64,000 nucleotides of DNA from Timema cristinae (Eukaryota > Arthropoda > Insecta > Phasmatodea > Timematidae): assembly GCA_039000515.1 (NCBI GenBank), contig JBCFYV010000100.1, positions 29,066,421-29,130,420 on the forward strand, given 5' to 3'. The notes below the pieces were generated by a model, which saw only the letters and a program-made list of their open reading frames with translations, was not told the origin of the DNA and did not search any database. Shown in pieces: positions 9,930-21,626 of this stretch. Positions within the stretch are counted from its first letter, which is position 1, and each line of letters starts with the position of its first letter. The position numbers were made by a program, and so were the translations under genes.

Positions 9930-12900
9930 GATTTGATATTTGTTAAAAATTTACAAATTGGTCTGAAGATTAAACCTATAATGCCCTATCCATGGGAGGA
10001 GAGGTGGTAACAGCTGGGAAAAGCTACCATGAATCTATGTGACACCATGATTAGGGCCTATGATATGAAATACCATATGACAAATAAGTTGTTACTTTTA
10101 GCAGTCAAAACTTTACTAACGACAAACGTTTTGTTTCTGCAATTGTTTGTTATTTTAACTGTTTTTACATGATTAATACACAAACTTATGAAAATAACGG
10201 CTTGGATGTTTCTTTTTTGTGTTGTTCACTTAAAAATGTATATTTCAAAGAGAGCTTCTAAAATACTGCGTTGTATTCATAGGCCCTACATTAATATGAT
10301 GAACCATCCGAAATACCATCTTCGGTTGTGTTCATGTATTATTTACAAAATAAAAATGGGTTTAAAAAGGAGAATATTATTTTTTTAATTTATTATTTCA
10401 TGCACTATAATAGACCTCTCTCTTTTTGCCACAACTGCAGAACTAAAAACATACTGGTTGTGATTCTCTCTATATATTTATTTTTTGTTTTTACAGTGAG
10501 TTACAGAAACGCCAATTATATAATAATCCTTAGGAAAGTATCATTTAAATGATTTGATAACATTTTTTATTGATCATATAATATTAGGCCTACTAAGCAA
10601 ATAACTAAATCCAAATGTGTTGATATCAGTCCCTTTCAGTCATTTTTTGCAATAAAGAACCTTCCCCATAGCAGTCACCTACCACCTATTCAACTATAGG
10701 TTAGGTAGGCCCACATAAGAACCAACCAGTTTTAGTACTCCTCTTGTAAATCATTTAAAAATAATTTTCCTTGCTACACTACAATATGTGTTTAGGGTAG
10801 AGAACGCCTATAATTTCTTGACGTGTTGCTACCATGTTATGACTGTTTTGGTCATCGTAGTTGTAGACATGGAGGAAGATGTGGTTGTTGCATGCAATCT
10901 TTATCTTATATAGCAAAAGAAAAAGGGAAGAAAGGAAATGCCGAGTTCACAATATGTTTAGAGTCAAAGATTATTAATGCAATCTTTAAATGTTATAAAT
11001 AATATAAGCCATCATACTCTTGTACCATAATTAGTAAGTTTTCTTTGTCCATAATTTTAGGCTGCACGTGATAGCCGTGTTGGAATGTTCTCCAACCACT
11101 GTCAGATTGTTGATAAAAACCTTGGAGGTCCGCACTTGCCGGAAGAACCCGAACTAGGAGAAACAACACATGGTAGACCATAGGGCACCTAATCTCTATT
11201 CACACTGACGGGACTGTGCATCTACCGTCTGGACCGTGATCTTGGATGAACACTTTGTTCAAGCAATCCAAGGCAATGCAATTGAAGCAGAGTTGGTGCA
11301 CAGCTGGTGTACAGTCCTGTCATTGTGAATCAAACAGTCTTACAAGGGTACTCATCTGGAAATGACCTGTTCGAGATTGTATGCAGCACAACACAGTCTG
11401 CGCACAGTTCTCTCAGTGTGAATTCAACTTAAGATGGTTAAAATGTCTTTATCAGATTCATGACATGGTACAACTTTCTGCCAGACTATTAACCTATGAC
11501 AACTTTGTATGGAAATAACTAGTCTCTAAATGTGTTGACCTTATTCCATCCCAAATTTTATTTTAACAATATTGAATTTTAATAGATTTGAAAGGCTAGG
11601 CTAAGCTATGTTGGGCTGTTTTTTTTATTTTAAATGCATAAAGGAGTAAGTTTAGTTTTTATCAAACTATAGTGATAAAGTAAAATGTTTTATTTTATTA
11701 TCTATTTTTAGGTTGGCCAATCTATAGCTTAATTATTTTAATATGTTTTACTTGCTTAGTTGATGATTGAGTTAATTATATAAAGGTTAAATAAAGCTAG
11801 GTATGGGCAAGAGTTTGATTAACCCTCACAAAAATATCTACAATTTGTGTTTGATAAAAGGGATAAAGAAATATCGCAGAGTTTGGTGGATGGAAGTGTA
11901 TGCTTCCTCCAAGGTTCAAGCGTTTCAGGAGATTATCAAGAACAGTTAGAACGGTAACCTGTAAAATAGATGATTCGAGCAAATCTTTTTTAATATTCTA
12001 AAAATTTAAAAATGACACCGGAACACGGGAATCAAACACAGGAGTAATTTTTAAATTTCCAGAATATGATATCTTGATGGAGAATTTCTCAATAAAAAGC
12101 ATAAATAATAGCTTCGGCTATTTGATTCTCAAATCTTTTTTAAATGATAAATTGAATACAGTAGTCTTGGAAAAAAAAGATAACTGACATTTGTGTCTAA
12201 TATCAATGATAACTTTGTAGATATTAGAACAAAATAGTTTTTTTATAAATGTCAGCGTTTTTGACCCAGGATGTGTATCTCTTATTATTATTATTATTAT
12301 ATCATCATCATTATTGAAAATATTTAGTTTTAAAAGTTTGTATAGAGCCTAACTAGTGTACGTACACAATTAAAACAAAATTCATCAAAATCACTAGGTA
12401 TTGTGAGCTATGCTAATGGGTACTTGTGCAATTCAATATTCATGACATTATGTACAGCAGTGGTTCTCGAAATTTGGTCTTCTGCAGTATATCATGAAGT
12501 TTGGCACTAAAAATGAATCAAAGATTGTTGTTCTCCAGGGGTTTAAAGGGGCGAGAACGTTCAGGAACACCTTCCTACAATGCTTTTTGTGGAAAAATAT
12601 AAAATTATGTTTTGCCAAGTCAAGTATTAAAATGTTCTTATGTTAAATATATTCAACCTAAATTTCTGCATGCATTTCTAAGCTAACTAATTGATTTTAT
12701 ATTAACAGTATATTAAAACTTTTTTCATACTATGAATCAATAAATTCTGATGGAATTTACTGTGCTCTATGCGGATTCTTGGAATTTTAGGGGAAGTGCG
12801 CTAAGTAAGTTTCTGCCTTAGTAACCGTCGTAAAAAAAATGCTCCAAATATTTTCTAGAGGTATATATGTTTATGAAATGTTTTCACCCCCGGTGGTTGG

Positions 12901-12955
12901 GTGGCTGTGCCTTGCGTTCAGGCACTGATAAATTTATGACTACACCACTGTGTTC
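9930..12955. other. non-coding interval, no gene recognised
   Basis: The only open frames are short. A less AT-rich patch at about 11040-11440 has imperfect inverted blocks (ATTCACACTGACGGGACTGT near 11201 and ACAGTCCTGTCATTGTGAAT near 11311), suggesting a decayed DNA transposon. A solitary hAT-like end, CAGTGGTTCTCGAAATTTGG, lies at about 12457. Short (TTA)n at about 12281-12300. Confidence 0.5.
11988..12130 (+). repeat. dispersed hairpin repeat 'F', copy 1 (decayed)
   Basis: Shares AAAATGACACC, ACACGGGAATCAA, AGAATATGATATC and AATAATAGCTTCGGCTATTTG in the same order and spacing with 30386-30525. The first stem is degraded here; the second, AATAGC-TTCG-GCTATT, is perfect. Confidence 0.75.
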
Positions 12956-14469
12956 CTCTAAGGCAGTGTTTCTCAAATGTGGCCCACGGTGGCCTATCAC
13001 TTGGCCCGCAGGATTCCAAGTGAAATTTAGTTATAATAATAATACTTAGCACTTACTGCCCGTTTGGGTTATACACTTAATAATAAATGAATTAAATAAT
13101 GTTCTTCACATGTAATACACAATTTTAAATCCATACTTTTTCTATATTTATATCCTTGGTAGACACAAGTAAAATTGAAAAGGAAGTCTGTATCAACCTT
13201 AATTCAACCAATCTGAACAATTATTTATAAAAAAAATGCGAGGCTTAGAGTGGTATAAATAATCAAACTACTATTATTTACCGGTACTAATTCAATGTAT
13301 GCATACCTTAATAATTATATAAAGTTATTTTTTTCAACATTTAGTTTAATAAATCAATTTTTGTCTTTTATTTATAGTCCTAGAATGGAGTTGGTGAAGA
13401 AAATTTTTAATTCAACCTTAGTCCCAGTGGTCCCCCATCACCAAAGCTTTTTTTAGAAACAATGATCGATGATAAGTATTATTTTGTGAGGCTTAAGATG
13501 TTAGAGGGTTTAGTTGTAATGGATACTATGACTAATCATATCCCATGACTTAGGGAGCTAATCTTATTTATTCACTGTGTTAATTTATAAATTAAAATAA
13601 TCACAAAATAACCAACCATGTAAAATTATCAGCTGCCAAATTATTTTCATAAACTAATGTTTTGATATTTTTGTGAATTTTCTTATTTTCTAAAAATCTA
13701 TATAACTTATAGCTATGTATATTTTCATTTTTAATGGGATTAGAAGTATGAGGCATAACCATAACAAATACATTTACCATAGTTTAAAAACTATACATAA
13801 AGCTGTATAATGTAGTCTTCGAATCCAAGGAAAACTAGTCGTTTTAAACATTTTATTTTTTAAATAACCTCAAAAATTAAAAAAAAAAAATTTAATAGGT
13901 AACTAGGATACTTGGCTTGACCTGATTACAACATTTAGACCTACTGTACATTCCTAAGGCCTTACTTTGGGAATGAACTAGAATAAGTAGCTTTTTAAAA
14001 ATAGTCCTAAAAATGAAAAATGTTGCTGCTTGTACATGTCTGATATTTGTTAACATTGTTATGTTTTAATACACTGGTAAGCTGTGGGTATATATATATA
14101 TAGAGAGAGTATATAGTGTGCCTTGAAATTTTGGAAGTCTGCCACAAATATTTCCTAAGGTTTTAATCTAACAAAATATCTCGGGATAAATCTACTACTA
14201 GTTTCAGTTTTTAGCCCCCTAAAGTGCTATAGTGATATAATGGTAGCTATTTAATATAATATGAGACTTGGATTGGAAAAATATGTGTTTATTAATTATT
14301 ATGTTAATATAAATTGTGAATCAATGTTGATTAATTTTGTTTTAATATAGTTAAACTAATACATGAAACAAATTAAAATATAAAGGTATGCGAGAAGATA
14401 ATAATAGTATAATAGAAAATAAAGATGGATATAAAGTTTATTTTGTTAAATTGTTTTGTTAGTTGAAAA

Positions 14470-15147
14470 GACTAAGTATATGATAACACAGATTGAAGAC
14501 AATAATTTAGATATTATAGCGAACAACATATCATTTGATAGGGTTAGTGAATTCAAATGTTTAGGAACAATTTTAGCTACCGATAACAGTATTAGGAAAC
14601 TAGGAAAAGAATACAGTTGAGAAATTCTTGTTATTACTCGGTCAGTAAGTTGTTTGTGTTTCGCCTGCTGTCAAGAAATGTAAAACTCAGAATAGTTATA
14701 CAAAGCTGTAATTTTACCGGTTCTCTATAGGTGTGAAATGTTACCTCTTACCTTAAATGATGAAAAGAAATCTATAGTGTTTGAAAACAGGGTGTTCAGG
14801 AAGATATTGTGTCAAAAAATTGTTGAAGATAGTGGAGTAGACTATTAATATGCTGCATACCCTGTACTTATTACCAGATATTATTAGGGTAATGAAATCT
14901 CGCAGGTTACGATGGGCAAGTCATGCAGTGTAAATGGGACTTTCTAGACCCACGTTCAAGTTAGTTAGTTTCAAATCCAATCATAAAAGACTATTGGGAA
15001 GACATAGACACAGATGGGAGGATAACATTAGAATGGACCTGAAAGAGATAGGTTGTAATGAGATAAGCTGGGTAGAACTAGCTCAAGATAGGGATACTCT
15101 TGTGAGTGCAGTAATGAACTTTCAAGTTCCTAATACCATAGAGTAAG
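14470..15147 (+). pseudogene. LINE reverse transcriptase 3' fragment
   Basis: Plus-strand translation gives TKYM, then FDRVSEFKCLGTILATDN and, after frameshifts, RHRHRWEDNIRMDLKEIGC and RDTLVSAVMNFQVPNTIE. This is the C-terminal region that follows the RT in one group of arthropod LINEs. It ends on the same VMN-VPN motif as the minus-strand fragment at 61.1 kb, so both belong to one family. Truncated at the 5' side. Confidence 0.85.
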
Positions 15148-16117
15148 TAAGTAAATGTATAGGTGAAACCTATATAAACTAATAAAAAGTGCATGAAAAG
15201 TTATTGGTCTTCAACACACATTAAATATTTTATAGTTTCATCAAAAATGATATATGTTTGTAGGGAATTTCAAAGCATTATAATTAAGGTGGGGATGCAG
15301 GGAACACAAGAAAAGGTCGTTTTTTTTTTCAGTTTTGCATAGCAAATATTTGTTGGTCAAAATAAATCAAATATTGCTTATATAAAAACAGAGTTTAATT
15401 TTCTTCACATATCTTCTTCACAGAGTGACATCTGAAAGGTGATAATTAAATTTCGTTTTCCACTTTTCACTATAAAGAATATTGTGATTTGATCCAAAAC
15501 ATGATTTAACATAGCTCGTTAAGATATTTGGTAAAAGAAATGTTGTGTAGTCTACTAGTTTCCATTGATTTTTGTTTGTATGGCAAGCCTTGAAGGATAA
15601 GTAGTTCTATAGTTACAAAATCTCTTATTCCAATTCTTCATTATTCATTTTGTACATTTTACTAATATATTGATATCCACGATATTAAATGGATTTCCAA
15701 ACAAAAAATATGCATTGGTTAAATTTCACAAAATTGTGCAAATCTTTGAATACATCACCCAACTCTTCTTTGTGTCGCCATATCATTTGCTATCAAAGCA
15801 ATTGTTTCTTGCGATGCTTAACATGTTTGGAAAATGTGTCAATTCATATACTATTTCTTATTTTCAAAAGGAACTAAATTTTTTTATGAATATCTTGGCG
15901 GACGCATGCTAAAGGCCCGACAGGCGACCCCTGGTATAATGTATGATAGCATCACTTAATAAATAAATATTGTACTGTTTTCAGATGGTGAAGTCTGAAA
16001 TTTATGTGTCACAAATTATCTTAAAAATGCCAGATTCAAACTAAAGAATATAAATCAGATCTTCTTTATTTTTTTTATAAATGACATAGGTCAGGAGATA
16101 ATTGGAAAAAGTAGCAT

Positions 16118-16420
16118 TTGGGTATCAACCTCGGTGGTCTTGGGGTTAAAACTCGCCTCAGTACCCGATGTTCGTGGGTTAAAACCCAGCTGGGGTCAAC
16201 AGGTTTTTCTTGAACGATAAAAAATATGTAGTACAACTTCCTTCAGAGGGTAAAGTAAAGCCATAGTGGAGTGTGTCATGTAAAAGTTATCTGGAAGGTA
16301 TATAAAAAATACCTTTCCAGGCAAAATTAGCAAACCCTTTTACGCCCGCTCATAGAAATTATTGCGTGCTGATCCAATTAGTGGTTCAGAAAGTGGATGT
16401 TAAATACTTCAAATAAATAA
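16118..16420 (+). mobile_element. tRNA-derived SINE, family D
   Basis: The head reads CCTCGGTGGTCTTGGGGTTA (A-box side), then TGTTCGTGGGTTAAAACCC at the T-arm (B-box-like, decayed), followed by an unrelated body. A minus-strand relative lies at 51240-51450, sharing the head and the body block with CTTCCTTCAGAGGG / CCTCCGAAGGAAG. Confidence 0.7.
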
Positions 16421-16549
16421 AAGTAACATTTTCATATGTCACTATCTTAAAATGCTTGATTTTTTTAGAGCTAATAAACAGCCTGCCTGATACTGATACA
16501 GAAAACTTTTGCCTTCCAATCAAAAATGTTGGGGACCATTGATGTAAGG

Positions 16550-18979
16550 GATTTTTTTTAAATCACTTTAGGCCCATGATTATGACATTAATATATTTAA
16601 TTGGTTACATTCTCAGGTAAAGTTTGGGGAAAACTGTAAGATAACAGATGTATACCAAAGGGTAACGCTCTATAAAAATATCAGCATATCTATCATTATT
16701 ATTGATGGGTCAAATTCAATTTTATTGAAGTCTATATATTCATAACTTAATATCATTGATGTCCAATAGTTTTTTAATGTATTAACAGGTTTTTTTAATT
16801 TATTCATTTAAATAAAAGCACTCGTGAGAAGGAATTGTGATAAAAAAAAAAACATTTGCCAAGGTAATAGTTAAAACTACTTCAGTAGTTTGCCCTCCTA
16901 ATAAATTATGATTACACTCAATATGATTTCTGAAAAAATTGCAGGTCTTATGGAGAAAAGCTCTATTTCACTCTCTCTCTCTCAGTTAACTAACAAATCT
17001 CCTCACTCTCATTTATGTCGAGATGTGGTGTCTGGGGTAAGAAGAGCTACTGACGACCTCGATTAACCAGTGTTGTGGAACATGTCTTATAGTCGAGGGA
17101 GATTGACCACACAAAAACAAAATGACAACGCTGTTTTCTATTAGGAACCATGCAGTTCCCTAAGCAATGATATCCAGTGTAGTTTGTTAAGTAATTATTT
17201 ATTCATATTGAATGATATTGGGGAAAAAATATTTGTTGTATGATAGGGGATGCTCTGTTTTGTTAGCAAAGTCCGGAATGTGACTGAATCGGCTCATCAG
17301 CGCAGTGAACTGAAAGGCTTTGACCAATCATTCCTAGAATTATTTTAAATAATGGGACAACGGAGTGTGCTCACATTGACCACCTTATAACACATACAAA
17401 TCTTAACTTCAAACATTCACCGCTCTTTCTAACTGTTCCAGGTAGCCAGAAAAACATCACTTATTCCAAATTTATCTTTTTTACTAAATTATTATTTTAA
17501 TGCTCAAACATTTGTTAGTAAAACTATCTAAAATCAACAACATATTTAATATTATTATTATCCTTTCTTGCCTATGTTTTTTTTTTTTCCACATTCTAAA
17601 GTGTAACCGCTTGGAATAATCTATATATATGCACCTTAAGAGAAACAAACCACATGTCTCCAGTCAACAGAAAAGTTTAGGACCTCATACCTCCTTGGAT
17701 GTAACCAAGAGCTCTGAAAAAGTCACACAGAAGGTGTGGTGGGATGTATATTAATTTTTTTGTTAAACTTGCAGTAGTCATCTCTCAGAAATAATTCTAG
17801 TTACAAAAATCTGGTCTATTAAATTAGCCCTGTTGCTTTTCCATTAATAACGCTTCAAATCTACAAAGTTCTTTATATAACAAATGTACAAAATGTTTAT
17901 TTCTCAATGGGACACCAATAACCTTGATTACATATAAATGAAAATAAAATATATATTTCGCATTTTATTAAAATAATTTTTATACATTTGTACAAAATGT
18001 GTGCTTTATTTGCACTGATACAGTTGCTATGTGTAAAATACTTTTGGCTGAACTGTATTTAGCAGAATAGCTTTAGTACCTTTTTTATCAAACAAAGTTT
18101 GACTCATTTTCATTTTTAATTATACTGCTAAAAGGTCATTTTCCCTCCATGTAAATCTTTACAAAATTTATCAACAGTTAATATATTAAATTGATTATTA
18201 GCACTGCGTCTTACTACCCATTCGGGTTATACGCAGATATATTAAAGTATTGATCACATATAACTATACATTACATATGGTTGAATCAACGTTGAATAAC
18301 CTTAAGGAAATTTTGAAAAATAAATGTATAGTAATCAATCAATGTTGCATAGGTCATTCTAGTTGTATTACAGATGTCAAACATTACGGCTGATATATAT
18401 ATTATTTTGATTATGAATATATGAAAGTGGCCTAACACTTTCTTGAACTGTCAGATATTCTTTTCATAACAATTTAGCCATAGTTTGTGTTCCTCAAACA
18501 ATGCTATGGCATAAAGTAGGTGTTTCATATTTGGTTTTATAACACATAATACTTAAGTATTATTATGATTTAGATCATTTCAGTCTCTAAAAATGCAAGA
18601 AATTTGTATATACATTGGATTTCATAAATATTGATTCTTTATTTCTGTTGCCTTTTTTTCCACTTCATCATTCTCATTGGATTGTAGTTGGACAGGGATC
18701 ATATCAATACAATAAATTGTTTTATTTAAAAACATTATGAAAATAAAATATGTTATCAACAAAGGTTAATGTTAAAACAAATTAAGCAAGACATTCATTG
18801 TTGTTTATAAATTTGATCTTTTTTAGGCTAGATGTTTTCAAATAGGTTGTTATTAACTAAATTAGTAAACTATTTCCAGTATGATGTTTGAAATAACAGA
18901 AGAAAATTTGTGAACATCACTTTCTTAGCACTACTTTATTTTTAAAATAAATTTCACATAATTATCGTTACGATAAAGT
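16550..18979. other. AT-rich non-coding interval
   Basis: No coding pattern, RNA gene or complete element is seen. A fragment of the common SINE tail (minus orientation, TAGCACTGCGTCTTACTACC) is present near 18199. Confidence 0.5.
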
Positions 18980-18987
18980 GGTAAATT

Positions 18988-20498
18988 CAGGCTTGACGCT
19001 ACCACTAGGCTAGGCGTGTTACTAACCTTTGAGTTGATGGGTACAGTTTTATACAGATTGGTTTTTCTAACCCTTGTTTAAGATGCAACTGACAATAATG
19101 TATATATTTTGGTTTTTATATAGGTATCCTTTTAATATAACTTCTTTTTTTTTCGCACTCTATGATTCTTTCTGGAACCTATCATGTATCAGACTTACGT
19201 ATAACCGCTAAGCCATTGAGTGAAACAAGATGGGAGAGTCGGATTGATGCTTTGAAACCACTGAAATACCATCTTGTTATTATATATGATGTTTTAACCT
19301 AAAAGGTTTATCTGGAAATACTTCCCGAATAGAAGATAACGCTCTTTCTGATGCAATTTGTACGTTCAAGTTTGTGGTGTCATTTGTTACATGTTATAAC
19401 ATACTTTTTGAAGTCAATCTTACAAGCAAGCTGATCTGAATTCAGCTGCAAGCCAATTGCAAGTGACCAAAAATTACCTTGTGGGCCACAGGTGTGATAG
19501 CAGTTTTCAACAAGTTTTGATAGATGCTACTGAGATTGCAAATAATCTAGAAATACTATCAATATTTGAGTCAAAACAAGTAAGAAAAAGGAGAAAAAAA
19601 TGGCAGTTTGTGTGAATGTGAGGCCCAAGATGAGGCACCTCAAGATCCAAAGCAGAAATTCAAGATTGGTTTCTACTAAGCTGTCTTAGACATGACCATA
19701 CACTCTGTTGAAGAGAGATTATAACAATATAATTCCCTATTTGACTTCTTGTATAATATACACGTTATCAACAAAAAAATCTACTGAAGATGTACTCAAA
19801 GCCTGCAAAAATTTGTAAAAATCGTTGATGCACATTGTAAAAAAAGATATTGATGCTGAAAATATGTGCTGTCAACTTATAGCTATAACTCGAAGGCTTC
19901 TAAAGGCTATATCACCACAAGGGGAACTTTTATTCATACCACAACAAAAACTCCTGGTTAATGTGCCTAATGTTTCTGTTGCTCTAAGGATCCTTCTTAC
20001 ACTTTCAGTATCAGTGGAGTTGCTCAAAGCTCAACCTTATAAAAACCTACATACGTTCAACAATGTTGCAAAAGAGACTTATTGGTTTACCAACTATATC
20101 AATTGAACATTCCCAAGCATCAGCACTTGACCTGAAGGAATTGGTGATAACTTGCACAGGAAAAGGCACAAAAATCAAATTTTGATGATTGAATCTGAAA
20201 TGTTTAGTGACTTAAAGTTAATATCACAATTCACAAGATAATTTGAATGATTTATATTGCTAAAATATTTTAATTTGTGTTTGAGAAAAAGAATCAAAGG
20301 TTGTTGTATTTAGTAATTATTCTTGCAATTTATAGTAAATATGCCAGTGTTTTAAGTTTTATGCTTTTAATTCTTTTATAAAACAAATAGTTTGGAAAAT
20401 TAAAATTAGCCTGGGGGGGGGGGGGGGCGGAGAGAAGAGGGGCACAGTTTGCGGGCCTTGCCTAGGGTTCAAAGCAAAATAGCCTGGAGCCGGCCCTG
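18988..20498 (+). mobile_element. hAT-type DNA transposon, internally decayed
   Basis: The left end CAGGCTTGACGCTACCACTA and the right end (inverted CAGGGCCGGCTCCAGG) are flanked by GGTAAATT (18980-18987) and GGTACATT (20499-20506), an 8-bp direct repeat with one mismatch, the length hAT elements produce. It contains a broken transposase C-terminus at 19390-20190 on the plus strand and a poly-G run near 20413-20427. The two ends are only partly similar to each other; the TSD is the stronger evidence. Confidence 0.65.
19390..20190 (+). pseudogene. hAT transposase C-terminal remnant (ZMYM1-like type)
   Basis: Across frameshifts the plus strand reads NVPNVSVALRILLTLSVSVE and KTYIRSTMLQKRLIGLPTIS, followed by IEHSQASALDLKELV. 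This is the hAT dimerisation region as found in the ZMYM1-like transposase group. Several stops and frame changes make it non-functional. The longest open piece is 19825-20106. Confidence 0.75.
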
Positions 20499-20827
20499 GG
20501 TACATTAGAAGGCCCAAGTTTGAAAACCAAATACAGTATAATATAGACTATGTCATGAATTTTACATTACAAATTGTAAAATAATACTGGCACCTTCATA
20601 GCATTCAATCTTATAGTATCAACAACTTCAATAATACAAAACCTGGTTTACTAATACTGATCTCTCTTTTGTAATCATAAGTTTGAATTGCAATCAATGA
20701 CAGCATCTTTCATGAAAAGAAACATAATTTTGGATTCATTGAGAATTAAATCTTAGAAAAATGTGTTGATAGTTCTTAGCTGTTTGTTAATGAGATATAA
20801 ATTATTTTGTGTGAAAATTTACAAACA

Positions 20828-21125
20828 GGTGACCTGGTGTTCTAGGGGTAAGGTGTTGGACTTTTGCGCTGAGGGTCCAGGGTTCAATCCTCGGTCCCGG
20901 CACAGATTTATCTGATTGCCAAACCCTTCCTTCACCTCTGACAAAATGTGTATTAATCACAACTTGTGAATGTGAGGAATGCCAGGCCTCCACCGTGGTT
21001 CGGATTTCACATTAAACTGTAGGTCCTCCATTTCATCTCACAATCACCCTACCACTACACATTAGCGTAAGTGTGTATAACTCGAATGGGTAGTAAGACG
21101 CGGTGATAATAATAATAATAATAAA
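20828..21125 (+). mobile_element. tRNA-derived SINE, family A
   Basis: Full-length copy: head GGTGACCTGGTGTTCTAGGG with A box, B box GGGTTCAATCCTCGG, body with ACCCTTCCTTCACCTCTGAC, 3' tail with TAGTAAGACGCGGTG and a (TAA)n end. It lies downstream of the SLC6 gene. Confidence 0.9.
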
Positions 21126-21194
21126 ATTTACAATATTCTTTTTAAGCTTGTATTGATCACATTTTTTTTAGCGTTCATGCTACGACTTTGAAGC

Positions 21195-21200
21195 TTTATT
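21195..21200 (-). terminator. candidate polyadenylation signal of the SLC6 gene
   Basis: TTTATT on the plus strand is AATAAA on the minus strand, about 215 bases after the SLC6 stop codon. It is one of several possible sites in this AT-rich stretch. Confidence 0.3.
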
Positions 21201-21413
21201 TAAAAATGAGTATTCAAAGTTAAATGTTACTAAGGAACTAGTTATGTATATCAATTATAGTGAAAACTGGTATCAATGTCTTATTTAGTCACTTAATAAA
21301 ACTTAAGAAAACTATACATGGTATTATTTAATGTAGTTTTTAGATACACATATAGTGGAATAGTCATGTTCTGTTATTAAAATATCACATCAACAATGTA
21401 CTTTGCATTGGGC

Positions 21414-21626
21414 TTATTTAACATTTTGAATCAGGCTCTTGGCATTAGATGCTCGAGCTGTTTCATATCCAAGAAACCTCCGCAACAATGTGCTAAACCT
21501 GTTCTCCACTGCAGTCATAGCGACCTCCTCTTTTGCTTTTAGTTTTTTGAATTCTTTCCAGTCTCTATTGTTCTTGGGTACCTTCGGGGACCATAATTCA
21601 GTTGCACGGAATGAATCAATGATCAT
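21414..21626 (-). CDS. SLC6 gene, exon 12 (last)
   Basis: Encodes the cytoplasmic C-terminus, residues 598-667, beginning [14 protein letters not shown] and ending SLIQNVK before TAA (21414-21416). The acceptor TTTGGTTTCAG precedes it; intron 11 is phase 0. Confidence 0.9.
   Translation of the reverse strand: MIIDSFRATELWSPKVPKNNRDWKEFKKLKAKEEVAMTAVENRFSTLLRRFLGYETARASNAKSLIQNVK

Larger units (their letters stand above)
12964..16541. mobile_element. possible decayed hAT element carrying later insertions
   Basis: The left end CAGTGTTTCTCAAATGTGG and the inverted right end CAATGGTCCCCAACATTTTT are hAT-like termini. Flanking octamers CTCTAAGG (12956-12963) and ATGTAAGG (16542-16549) agree at six of eight positions, which would suit an old 8-bp target duplication. 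No transposase is readable inside. A LINE fragment and a SINE lie within. The pairing of these two ends is uncertain. Confidence 0.3.

Noticed and set aside
20828..20900. tRNA genes suggested by A- and B-box sequences in many places
   Set aside because: Each is the head of a SINE with body and tail; no intact cloverleaf with a normal anticodon arm and acceptor stem was found.
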